Source: Candidatus Phaeomarinibacter sp. | Lineage (GTDB): Bacteria; Pseudomonadota; Alphaproteobacteria; CGMCC-115125 | DNA: 14,430 bases | Direction: 5' to 3' | Assembly (NCBI GenBank): GCA_028279995.1 | Contig: JANQMQ010000618.1 | Location: 1 to 14,430, forward strand | Part shown: positions 1-6,970 of the stretch, piece by piece | Numbering within the stretch: the first letter of the stretch is position 1 | Layout of the letters: each line of letters starts with the position of its first letter | The notes under the pieces: model-generated | The model's input: only the letters and a program-made list of their open reading frames with translations | What the model was told of the DNA's origin: nothing | The model's database searches: none | Position numbers and translations under genes: made by a program

Positions 1-830
1 CCGGACAGGATGGCCTCGTAGCTCGCCGTGTGAAGGTCGGTGAAGCCGTCGGAAAATTCCAGTTCCTCGTCCCCGATCATGATCGACCGGAAGGTCCGCT
101 TGCCCTCCTCAACCGCCTGCTTCGGCAGGTAAGCATCATTGATTGACAGGAACCAGCGGACCCGGGCACGCTCATACTCAAGGTAGCCGGCTGCCACGTC
201 ATCCCGGTGCACATTGACGACGGAAGACTTCACGTCGCCAAACACCCAGCTCAGCATGTCATAGAAATGCACGCCGATATTTGTCGCGATACCGCCGGAT
301 TTCTGCTCATCGCCCTTCCAGCTGACATTGTACCAGTTGCCCCGGGACGTCAGGTAGGTGAGATCAACGTCGAAAATCTTGTCCTTCGGGGCCGCAAGGA
401 CCTTTTCCCTGAGAGCCTGGACGGCCGGATGCAGCCGCAACTGCAGGATATTGTAGATTCGCTTGCCGGTTTCCTCCTCAATTTCCTTGAGGGCATCAAT
501 GTTCCATGGATTGAGAACAAGCGGTTTTTCGCAGATGACGTCAGTGCCAGCCCTCAGCCCGAAGCGGCAGTGGGCATCATGCAGGTAATTGGGTGAGCAT
601 ACGGCTGCGTAGTCCACGGGCGTCCCGCGGCGACGAAGCTTGTCCACGTGACGGTCGAATCTCTCAAACTCTGTGAAAAAGTCCGCGTCGGGGAAATAGC
701 TGTCCATGACACCAACGCTGTCATTGGGGTCGAGAGCAGCGGCCAGCACGTTATTTGTGTCCTTGATGGCCTTCATATGACGTGGCGCGATGTACCCGCC
801 GGCGCCAATCAGCACAAACCTCTTCACCAT
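1..830 (-). CDS. wlbA: UDP-N-acetylglucosaminuronate 3-dehydrogenase (WlbA/WbpB type), partial
   Basis: This Gfo/Idh/MocA-family dehydrogenase is cut by the left edge; about 276 N-terminal codons are visible and the reading frame is open to base 1. In the family it oxidises C3 of UDP-GlcNAcA with NAD+, making the 3-keto sugar that WbpE aminates and WbpD acetylates on the way to UDP-GlcNAc3NAcA. Visible signatures are the N-terminal dinucleotide fold (LIGAGGYIAPRHMKAIKDT, residues 7-25), DPNDSVG (34-40), CSPNYLH (78-84), the catalytic-region EKP (101-103), YNILQLRLH (126-134), TSRGNWY (161-167), NIGVHFYDML (184-193) and GYLEYERARVRWFLS (215-229). From memory these follow WbpB of Pseudomonas almost block for block, so the subfamily call is firm. 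The ATG at 830 puts the nucleotide-binding fold right at the N-terminus. It is divergent from the tviB-like gene. The aminotransferase and acetyltransferase partners would be expected downstream, beyond base 1. Confidence 0.9.
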   Translation of the reverse strand, partial: MVKRFVLIGAGGYIAPRHMKAIKDTNNVLAAALDPNDSVGVMDSYFPDADFFTEFERFDRHVDKLRRRGTPVDYAAVCSPNYLHDAHCRFGLRAGTDVICEKPLVLNPWNIDALKEIEEETGKRIYNILQLRLHPAVQALREKVLAAPKDKIFDVDLTYLTSRGNWYNVSWKGDEQKSGGIATNIGVHFYDMLSWVFGDVKSSVVNVHRDDVAAGYLEYERARVRWFLSINDAYLPKQAVEEGKRTFRSIMIGDEELEFSDGFTDLHTASYEAILS

Positions 831-973
831 TCAGATATCCGCCCCCTGCCATGTCATCTAGGCTGCCTTTCCTTAGACTCTGCGGCGGCAATTCGCAATC
901 ACCCAGTCTCCGGCAATCCGGGCCGGCGCCCGCATTTACCGGAGCTGCCATGAATCCTTGCTTTTTGTGTACC

Positions 974-1009
974 CGCACGGCAAATAGGCGCAACGAAATC
1001 GCACGGCAA
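974..1009. repeat. 10-bp direct repeat CGCACGGCAA, two copies, possible operator
   Basis: CGCACGGCAA occurs at 974-983 and again at 1000-1009, a start-to-start distance of 26 bp (about 2.5 helical turns). The second copy ends 20 bp before the GTG start at 1030 and contains the -35 element of the candidate minus-strand promoter. The first copy abuts its -10. Such placement would suit a regulator acting on both divergent operons, but no regulator gene is in view. Confidence 0.35.
981..1009 (-). promoter_or_regulatory. Candidate sigma70-type promoter for wlbA
   Basis: Read on the minus strand, TTGCCG (1009-1004) is followed after exactly 17 bases by TATTTG (986-981). That is 4/6 and 3/6 matches to the TTGACA and TATAAT consensus. 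It would give a 5' leader of roughly 145 bases before the wlbA ATG at 830. The match is modest and could be chance; the exact 17-base spacing and position in a divergent gap are the only support. Confidence 0.25.
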
Positions 1010-1016
1010 GAGGGTT

Positions 1017-1022
1017 AAGGGG
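1017..1022 (+). promoter_or_regulatory. Ribosome binding site supporting a GTG start at 1030
   Basis: AAGGGG lies 7 bases before a GTG codon at 1030. There is no ATG ahead of the NAD-binding fold in this frame, so this Shine-Dalgarno match decides the start of the UDP-sugar 6-dehydrogenase gene. Confidence 0.6.
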
Positions 1023-1029
1023 TAGGCAG

Positions 1030-2343
1030 GTGCCGGACGCCATTAAGAACAACAACTTGGCACAGCTGCCACAACTGGATGACATCGTCGTCGCGGTCAT
1101 TGGGTCAGGCTATGTGGGCCTGCCTGTCGCGGTCGAATTCGGTCGGTCCAGACCGGCAATTGCCTTCGATGTTAACCACAAGCGCGTCGAGGAGCTGCGC
1201 GGCGGCGAAGATGAAACCCGGGAGGTCTCATCGGAGGAACTGGCTGCCTCCACGCACCTGACCTTCTCAAGTGACCCGGAAGACCTGCGCAAGGCAAATG
1301 TCTTCATCATTACCGTTCCAACCCCCATTGATGCGTTCAAGCGCCCTGACCTGGGATATCTGGAGCGGGCCAGCAGGACCGTCGGCTCGGTTCTCAAGCC
1401 CGGCGACATTGTGGTCTATGAATCCACCGTGTTTCCAGGCGCAACCGAGGATCACTGCATCCCGGTTCTCGAGCAGGTGTCAGGCCTGAAGTACAACACC
1501 GACTTCTTCGCAGGCTACAGCCCGGAGCGGATCAATCCCGGTGACAAGAAACACAGGCTTCCCGACATACGGAAAGTCACGTCCGGCTCGACCCCGGCTG
1601 CCGCTGAGCTGATCGACCAGCTATATGCCTCGATCATCCGTGCAGGAACCTTCAAGGCGAGCTCCATCCGCGTCGCCGAAGCGGCAAAGGTCATTGAAAA
1701 CACACAGCGCGACGTCAACATCGCGCTCATCAATGAACTGGCCATCCTCTTTTCCCGGCTTGGGCTGGACACACAGGAAGTGTTGGATGCCGCCGGCACA
1801 AAGTGGAACTTCCTCCCCTTCCGCCCTGGCCTCGTCGGCGGACACTGCATCGGTGTCGATCCCTACTACCTCACCCACAAGGCGCAGGAAGTGGACCACC
1901 ACCCGGAGATGATCCTCGCAGGTCGCCGGATCAACGATTCCATGGGCGCCTACGCCGGATCGCGCGTCCTGGACGCCATGATGCTGGCCAACCTTCAGAT
2001 CAAGGATGCACGGGTCTTGATGTTCGGCGTGACCTTCAAGGAAAACTGCCCGGACCTGCGAAACACCCGTGTCATTGATGTGATCGAGCACCTGCAGGCG
2101 CGCGGCGTGCAGGTAGACGTATTCGACCCGTGGGCACCGGCAGAGGATGCCCGCCACGAGCTCGGCATCGAGCTCACAACCGATATTCAGCCTGGAACCT
2201 ATGACGCAGCTGTCATGGCCGTCGCACATGAAGAATTCATGGACATGGGTGCCAAGGGCGTCAGGCAGTGCCTGAAGCCTGGCGGGGTACTGGCAGACCT
2301 CAAATGGCTTTTCCCATCCGGCGAAACCGACATTCGTCTGTGA
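1030..2343 (+). CDS. tviB: UDP-N-acetyl-hexosamine 6-dehydrogenase (TviB/WbpO/VipA type)
   Basis: A 437-residue UDP-glucose/GDP-mannose dehydrogenase superfamily enzyme. TviB/WbpO-type members oxidise C6 of UDP-GlcNAc or UDP-GalNAc twice with NAD+, giving the UDP-uronic acid. The NAD-binding loop is GSGYVG (25-30), followed by VPTP (96-99), YESTVFPG (130-137), GYSPERINPGD (162-172), AAKVIENTQRD (218-228, catalytic Lys220), and the catalytic-cysteine block GGHCIGVDPYYLTHKA (270-285, Cys273). The C-terminal UDP-binding domain carries FGVTFKENCPDLRNT (332-346) and YDAAVMAVAH (391-400). Length is normal for the family. Translation starts at GTG. It is the first gene of the plus-strand operon and would supply UDP-GlcNAcA to both WlbA and the following 4-epimerase. 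GlcNAc versus GalNAc specificity cannot be decided from sequence reading; the WlbA and WbpI partners favour UDP-GlcNAc. Confidence 0.92.
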   Translation: MPDAIKNNNLAQLPQLDDIVVAVIGSGYVGLPVAVEFGRSRPAIAFDVNHKRVEELRGGEDETREVSSEELAASTHLTFSSDPEDLRKANVFIITVPTPIDAFKRPDLGYLERASRTVGSVLKPGDIVVYESTVFPGATEDHCIPVLEQVSGLKYNTDFFAGYSPERINPGDKKHRLPDIRKVTSGSTPAAAELIDQLYASIIRAGTFKASSIRVAEAAKVIENTQRDVNIALINELAILFSRLGLDTQEVLDAAGTKWNFLPFRPGLVGGHCIGVDPYYLTHKAQEVDHHPEMILAGRRINDSMGAYAGSRVLDAMMLANLQIKDARVLMFGVTFKENCPDLRNTRVIDVIEHLQARGVQVDVFDPWAPAEDARHELGIELTTDIQPGTYDAAVMAVAHEEFMDMGAKGVRQCLKPGGVLADLKWLFPSGETDIRL

Positions 2344-2369
2344 TCAATGTCTTGCGTGGTACTTAGAAA

Positions 2370-3371
2370 ATGACCTGGCTAGTAACCGGCGCCGCCGGCT
2401 TCATCGGCTACCACACCACGCAGGCCCTGCTGGCCCAGGGCGAACAGGTCGTCGGCATTGATTCCCTTAATGAATACTATGATGTCACTCTGAAGCACGC
2501 CCGCCTGGAGCGCCTCAAGGAACATGACGGTTTCACCTTCGTGCACCTGGACATCTCAGACGATGACGCGCTGGGCCGTGTGTTTGCCGATCACAAGTTC
2601 AAGCGCATCATCCATCTGGCCGCGCAGGCCGGCGTCCGGTATGCGTTCGAAAACCCGAAGGCCTACATCACCTCAAATGTGGTCGGTTTCCAGAACCTGA
2701 TCGATCAGGCCCGCGACCATGAGGTCGAGCATCTCATCTACGCATCTACAAGCTCCGTATACGGCGCCCTTACAAAGATGCCATTCACAGTGCACAAGCC
2801 TGCGGACCATCCGGTAAGCCTCTACGCCGCGACGAAACGGTCAAACGAGCTTGTCGCCCACACCTACGCTCATCTGTTTGGCCTGCCCTGTACCGGACTG
2901 CGGTTCTTCACCGTGTACGGGCCATGGGGCCGCCCTGACATGGCGCTGTTCTCGTTCACACGCAAGATTTTGGCTGGCGAACCCATCGAGGTGTTCAACC
3001 ATGGTCGCCACAAACGCGACTTCACCTATGTGGATGACATCGTTGCCGGAATCCTGGCGGCCGCGAAGAAGCCGGCCACAGCCGATCCCGACTGGGACCC
3101 AAGCGCTCCTGACCCGTCAAGCAGCAACGCCCCATGGCGCATCTACAATCTGGGCAACAATCAACCCGTCGCCCTGATGGACTTTATTGCCACCATTGAG
3201 CGAAATCTCGGCAAGACGGCCGAGAAAATCATGCTGCCCCTGCAGCCCGGCGACGTCCCCGAGACCTATGCGGACGTTGAAACAAGTCATCGGGATCTCG
3301 GCTTTGAAGCCAAGACCTCGCTCGACGTCGGCATCGAAAACTTCATGGCCTGGTACAAGAGCTACTACTAG
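2370..3371 (+). CDS. UDP-glucuronate 4-epimerase-like NAD-dependent epimerase (CapI/LspL type)
   Basis: A 333-residue extended short-chain dehydrogenase/reductase. CapI/LspL enzymes interconvert UDP-glucuronate and UDP-galacturonate through a 4-keto intermediate, using bound NAD. Visible signatures are the Rossmann loop TGAAGFIG (6-13), LAAQAGVRYAFENP (83-96), the catalytic STSSVYG (126-132) and YAATK (Tyr152, Lys156), then TGLRFFTVYGPWGRPDMA (175-192), RRDFTY-like KRDFTY (215-220) with VDDIV (221-225), and YNLGN (259-263). The GPWGRPDM block and the SSVYG/MPF pattern are typical of the uronate epimerases rather than of GalE. It starts 26 bp after the 6-dehydrogenase gene, with no clear Shine-Dalgarno site. 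Because that neighbour probably makes UDP-GlcNAcA, the real substrate may be the N-acetylated uronate, giving UDP-GalNAcA as TviC does by another route; plain UDP-GlcA is the alternative. Confidence 0.85.
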   Translation: MTWLVTGAAGFIGYHTTQALLAQGEQVVGIDSLNEYYDVTLKHARLERLKEHDGFTFVHLDISDDDALGRVFADHKFKRIIHLAAQAGVRYAFENPKAYITSNVVGFQNLIDQARDHEVEHLIYASTSSVYGALTKMPFTVHKPADHPVSLYAATKRSNELVAHTYAHLFGLPCTGLRFFTVYGPWGRPDMALFSFTRKILAGEPIEVFNHGRHKRDFTYVDDIVAGILAAAKKPATADPDWDPSAPDPSSSNAPWRIYNLGNNQPVALMDFIATIERNLGKTAEKIMLPLQPGDVPETYADVETSHRDLGFEAKTSLDVGIENFMAWYKSYY

Positions 3372-3403
3372 GACCGCCTGCTTCAACGGAGAACTCCCGT
3401 CCA

Positions 3404-4525
3404 ATGCGCGAATCCGCACTAGCCCACTTGTCACCGCTGGGCAAATCTGACAGTCCTCTTACACTGGAAGCCTTTGAAACGGATGGCGACCATGTCGTGG
3501 AAGGCGTTCTGCGTGACAAGGACGGAAACTGGCTTGCAATCAAGGATGGTGTTCCCTCCTTCCTGACAGGCCTGCTCCAGCCGGATCTTTCCGAGTTTGC
3601 CGCCAAGCATAACCTTGCCTATGAGCGCTCCCAGGCCGGCAGCGAGCGCGATGCAGATCAGGTGCTGACCAACGAAACCTTCTCCGACAAGTGGAGCCGG
3701 TTCAAAACCTACGGGCTTGAAGCGTCGCACCAGGAATTTCTGTTCGACTGGTACTGCAAGAAGCTGGGGCTGCAGAACGAAGGTGAGCTGAAGGCTTTTT
3801 ATGCTGGCAAGTCCCGCATTCTGGAATGCGGCCCGGGCTCGGGGTTCAACTCCCGTTTCATGGCTGAGAACTGTCCCGGCGAGGTCTTCGCACTGGATAT
3901 TTCCGACGCGGCTTTCACCACCTTCGGCAATACAAAGCATCTGGCCAACTGTACCGTCGTGCAGGCTGACCTGATGGAAGCCCCATTTGCAGATGAGTCG
4001 TTTGATTTCATCATCGCGGACGGCGTTCTGCATCACACGCCCAATACCCGCGCGGCTGTCGAGGCTCTTTATCGCAAGCTTGAGCCGGGCGGGCAGTTCT
4101 TCTTCTATGTCTACAAGAAGATGGGCGCAGCGCGAGCTTTCTGCGACGAACACATCCGCAATGCCTTCATGCATCTTTCGCCGGAAGAGTGCTATGCCGC
4201 ATGCGAGTCGCTCACCGAGCTCGGCCGGGCTCTGTCCAACCTCAATGTGGAGATCAAGCTGGACAAAGCAATCCCCGTCCTAGGCATCCCGGAAGGCACA
4301 CATGATGTGCAGCGGTTGATCTACTACAACTTCGTCAAATGCTTCTGGAACGACGCCTTCGATTTCGAGACCAACAACATGGTCAACTTCGACTGGTACC
4401 ACCCGCACAACGCGTGGCAGCACACGGAAGAAGAAGTTGTTGGCTGGCTCAAGGACTTGGGCGTCTCGTCCTATGACATCAACGATGCAAACCCGAACGG
4501 TATTTCCGTGCTGCTGACGAAGTAG
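3404..4525 (+). CDS. SAM-dependent class I methyltransferase with degenerate Trm112-like N-terminus
   Basis: A 373-residue protein in two parts. Residues about 31-55 (VVEGVLRDKDGNWLAIKDGVPSF pattern) resemble the Trm112/Zn-ribbon domain found at the start of many polysaccharide-locus methyltransferases, but the usual CxxC cysteines are missing. Residues about 135-240 form a class I methyltransferase core: motif I ILECGPGSGFNSR (139-151), the acidic end of strand 2 ALDIS (163-167), QADLMEAPF (187-195), then DFIIADGVLHHTPN (201-214) and LEPGGQFFFYVYK (226-238). A C-terminal region of about 130 residues, rich in aromatic residues (FDWYHPHNAW, 329-338), probably forms the acceptor site. The ATG has GGAGAA 10 bases upstream. 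It sits between sugar-nucleotide and glycosyltransferase genes, so a sugar or glycan methylation role is inferred. The exact acceptor is unknown. Confidence 0.8.
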   Translation: MRESALAHLSPLGKSDSPLTLEAFETDGDHVVEGVLRDKDGNWLAIKDGVPSFLTGLLQPDLSEFAAKHNLAYERSQAGSERDADQVLTNETFSDKWSRFKTYGLEASHQEFLFDWYCKKLGLQNEGELKAFYAGKSRILECGPGSGFNSRFMAENCPGEVFALDISDAAFTTFGNTKHLANCTVVQADLMEAPFADESFDFIIADGVLHHTPNTRAAVEALYRKLEPGGQFFFYVYKKMGAARAFCDEHIRNAFMHLSPEECYAACESLTELGRALSNLNVEIKLDKAIPVLGIPEGTHDVQRLIYYNFVKCFWNDAFDFETNNMVNFDWYHPHNAWQHTEEEVVGWLKDLGVSSYDINDANPNGISVLLTK

Positions 4526-4542
4526 AAAAGCTGCTCTGACAG

Positions 4543-6048
4543 ATGCCCCAGGTGGACGAACTCTCTGCCGATCTAGATCGTCGCCTCAAAAGGGTGGAAG
4601 CACATCTTGGTCGCCCCCTGCGGGTCCTGCACATCGGCAATATCGCCAACAACGCCTACAACAATGCCAAGATCATGCGCCGGTATGGCATTGAGGCAGA
4701 TGTGCTGTCGCTGAACAGCTATCACGTAACCAGCACACCGGAATGGGAAGAAGGAGCCATTGTCGACCTTGCAGGGTCGCCACAGGCACCGGACTGGCAT
4801 CTGACAACACTACGCGCCGGATACAAACGCCCGGACTGGTTCATCGAAGGCCCCGGCCGGCTGTGCATCCCGTATCTGCATGCTCGTAAGCACAACAGGC
4901 TCCTGGCCATGATCCTGGGCGCGATGCTGGGTCTGCACAACAGCCTCCACAGTGCCCAGGGCGGATGGCGCAAAGCACTTGCCACACTCCTGCCTCTCGC
5001 ACGGGCGACAGCGCGGTCCATCACAGCCCACTCGCGACCAACACCTCCATCAGGTCCCGCGAAAGAAGCACCGGACACGCAGCCGGCCACAGACAGCACC
5101 GGCATGCGGCCCGGCGATCTGGACGAGTATCAGTTCGAGGCGCGGCTCATGCAGCGTCTGGGCGCATACTACGATGTAATACAAGGATACGCGCTGAGCG
5201 CCATCATTCCGCAGATGTCCGGATACGGACACAAGACCACCTGCTACGAACACGGCACCCTGAGAGATATCCCGTTCGAGAACACCCCCCGCGGCCGCGT
5301 CTGTGCCCACACCTACCGCCAGACGCCCGCCGTCTTCATTACCAACACGGATTGTGTTGCCGCGGCAGACAGGCTTGGCATCCCGCGTGAGCGTCAGCAT
5401 CCCATTCCCCACGCCTTCAATGATCTGAAGCTGGCTGACTACTGCGCAAGCCGGGCATCACAGATCAGCCGTCCCGAGCAACCAACTTTCATCGCACCCG
5501 CAAGACACGACTGGCGTGGCGACATCTCAAAGGGCAATGATATCGTCCTGCAGGCGGCAAAAATCCTGTCGGATGAGGGAGCGGACTTCAAACTCCGCCT
5601 CGTCAGATGGGGGGAGGACATTGCAGCCAGCGAGCAGCTGATCCGGGACCTGGGCATAGAGCAGCATATCGAGTGGCTGGATCTCATGCCGAAGGAAGAT
5701 CTCTGGGACCAGTATCTCACCTGCGATGGCATACTGGACCAGTTCATTCTGCCCGCATTGAGCGGAGTTGGCTTTGAAGCACTCGCGTGTGGCAAGCCAC
5801 TCTTCACCCGCATTGACCCAACGGTTCTGAAAGCGTTCTTTGGCGCAGAGCCGCCACTGTTGAATGTGGACACGCCTGAGAAACTGGCCAAGGCAATGAG
5901 CACTCTCATCCAGGACCGTAGCGCCTATGACGACATCGGCCGCGCTGCGGCTGAATGGGCGAAGGTGTATCATTCCTCAGCACGCGTCATGTCACTCCAG
6001 CTGGATGTCTACGAGCGCATGGTTGAAGGTCTGCAAACCCGCAATTGA
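4543..6048 (+). CDS. GT-B glycosyltransferase (GT4-like)
   Basis: A 501-residue probable glycosyltransferase with the two-domain GT-B layout. The N-terminal domain begins at RVLHIGNIANNAYNNAKIMR (27-46). The C-terminal domain has the donor-binding pattern seen in GT4 enzymes: FIAPARHDWRGDISKGND (316-333, a KGND loop), LRLVRWGED (351-359), IEWLDLMPKEDL (376-387) and the acidic motif GVGFEALACGKPLF (408-421, Glu412), which contacts the nucleotide sugar in the family. Between the domains, residues about 117-160 are hydrophobic and basic, followed by a Pro/Thr/Ser-rich stretch (164-188) that looks like a flexible linker; this is longer than in typical GT4 proteins. The gene starts 17 bp after the methyltransferase stop and lacks a clear Shine-Dalgarno site. 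A role in transferring one of the uronate sugars made by this cluster is inferred; donor and linkage are unknown. Confidence 0.75.
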   Translation: MPQVDELSADLDRRLKRVEAHLGRPLRVLHIGNIANNAYNNAKIMRRYGIEADVLSLNSYHVTSTPEWEEGAIVDLAGSPQAPDWHLTTLRAGYKRPDWFIEGPGRLCIPYLHARKHNRLLAMILGAMLGLHNSLHSAQGGWRKALATLLPLARATARSITAHSRPTPPSGPAKEAPDTQPATDSTGMRPGDLDEYQFEARLMQRLGAYYDVIQGYALSAIIPQMSGYGHKTTCYEHGTLRDIPFENTPRGRVCAHTYRQTPAVFITNTDCVAAADRLGIPRERQHPIPHAFNDLKLADYCASRASQISRPEQPTFIAPARHDWRGDISKGNDIVLQAAKILSDEGADFKLRLVRWGEDIAASEQLIRDLGIEQHIEWLDLMPKEDLWDQYLTCDGILDQFILPALSGVGFEALACGKPLFTRIDPTVLKAFFGAEPPLLNVDTPEKLAKAMSTLIQDRSAYDDIGRAAAEWAKVYHSSARVMSLQLDVYERMVEGLQTRN

Positions 6049-6064
6049 GGACATCAAGGGCACA

Positions 6065-6949
6065 ATGAGCATCATCGTTTCAGGCGCCAACGGCGTTGTT
6101 GGCCAGGCATTGCTTCACCATCTGGCAGCATCCGGGGAGAATGTGATCGCCCTGGTGCGTTCAGCTGCTGCCAGCGCAGAACTCGCCGGGCCGGGGATCG
6201 AACTTGTCGAGCTTGATCTTGCGACCTTCAGCAACACCTCAGGTCTTCCAGCGAAGGCAAATGCTGTTGTCCATCTCGCCCAGGGCCGGCGCTACCGTGA
6301 ATTTCCCACAGCCGCCAATGAAGTCTTCCAGATCAACACAGCAGCAACCGTCCGTCTTGCTGAGTACGCGGTAGCTGCCGGTGTCACGAATTTCATCTAC
6401 ACCTCCACCGGCACGGTCTACGAGAAGCAGGCCCGTCCGGTAGCGGAAACCGACCCCACCCAGTCAGCTGATTTCTACTCCGCCACAAAACTTTCGGCGG
6501 AAACACTTCTGGGGCCCTTCACTGACCTCATGCATGTCTGCCTGCCACGTCTTTTCTATGTGTACGGGCCGGCGCAGCAGAACATGCTCGTCTCCAACCT
6601 GGCCGCAACAATCCAGGACGGCAGGACCATCACCCTTCAGGGGCCTGACGGCATCAGCATTGCACCAGTCTATTCAGGTGATGTGGCAGCGGTTCTGGCG
6701 GCGGCACTCAAGGAGGATTGGACAGGCATCTGGAATGTCGGCGGCAGCGCGGTTGTGTCATTGCGAGAGTTGGCCACGCAGATTGGCGAGACAATCGGCC
6801 ACGAGCCGGCTTTCGAACAGATCGCGGACGAGACACCGCCCTCGCTCCTGCCGGATCTCGCAAAACTCGCTAGCCGGTTTGACCTTGATGGCTTCCTGCC
6901 TTTAGAAGCCGGTCTGGCGAACATGTTTGGCCAGACCGCAAAAAGCTAA
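6065..6949 (+). CDS. NAD-dependent epimerase/dehydratase family protein (SDR)
   Basis: A 294-residue extended-SDR protein. The frame is open from 5927, but the ATG at 6065 is chosen because the Rossmann motif GANGVVG (7-13) then falls at the N-terminus, AAGGG-type sequence AAGGG lies at 6056-6060, and the earlier start would overlap the glycosyltransferase gene by about 120 bp. Other signatures are VVHLAQG (68-74), YTSTGTVYE (112-120), catalytic YSATK (Tyr138, Lys142) and LPRLFYVYGP with the GIS-APVYSGDVA block that corresponds to the substrate-domain region. It is shorter than most UDP-sugar epimerases (about 310-340 residues). Similar proteins in polysaccharide loci act as 4-epimerases, 4-ketoreductases or 4,6-dehydratases, and sequence reading cannot separate these. 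It is preceded by a 16-bp gap and followed by a 21-bp gap, so it belongs to the same operon. Confidence 0.8.
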   Translation: MSIIVSGANGVVGQALLHHLAASGENVIALVRSAAASAELAGPGIELVELDLATFSNTSGLPAKANAVVHLAQGRRYREFPTAANEVFQINTAATVRLAEYAVAAGVTNFIYTSTGTVYEKQARPVAETDPTQSADFYSATKLSAETLLGPFTDLMHVCLPRLFYVYGPAQQNMLVSNLAATIQDGRTITLQGPDGISIAPVYSGDVAAVLAAALKEDWTGIWNVGGSAVVSLRELATQIGETIGHEPAFEQIADETPPSLLPDLAKLASRFDLDGFLPLEAGLANMFGQTAKS

Positions 6950-6970
6950 TTTGGAAAGCAGATCACGGGC

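Larger units (their letters stand above)
831..1029. promoter_or_regulatory. Divergent intergenic region between wlbA and the main plus-strand operon
   Basis: These 199 bases separate two divergently transcribed genes, so promoters for both directions, or at least control signals, should lie here. I see a 10-bp direct repeat (974-983 and 1000-1009), a candidate minus-strand promoter overlapping it, and a short GC-rich hairpin (919-923 with 928-932). I find no convincing plus-strand sigma70-like promoter; TTGCTT at 958-963 with AAATAG at 982-987 is a poor match with an 18-bp spacer. No real small gene is evident. Confidence 0.5.

Noticed and set aside
207..596. A 129-codon plus-strand frame opposite wlbA.
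   Set aside because: The minus strand here encodes the conserved WlbA motifs, so the plus-strand frame is a shadow.
919..932. Short GC-rich hairpin CGGGC-CGGC-GCCCG in the divergent intergenic region.
   Set aside because: Only five base pairs, no T-run on either side, and such hairpins are expected by chance in GC-rich DNA.
3431..4174. A 247-codon open frame on the minus strand opposite the first methyltransferase gene.
   Set aside because: No domain is recognisable and the plus-strand frame has clear SAM-binding motifs; this is a codon-bias shadow.
5927..6064. Possible 46-residue N-terminal extension of the second SDR protein, from an ATG at 5927.
   Set aside because: It overlaps the end of the glycosyltransferase gene, its residues are not SDR-like, and the ATG at 6065 places the Rossmann GANGVVG motif at the N-terminus as expected.
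6911..6937. Perfect 8-bp inverted repeat GGTCTGGC / GCCAGACC with an 11-base loop at the end of the second SDR gene.
   Set aside because: It lies within the coding sequence before the stop and no T-run follows it, so it does not look like an intrinsic terminator; the operon continues past it.
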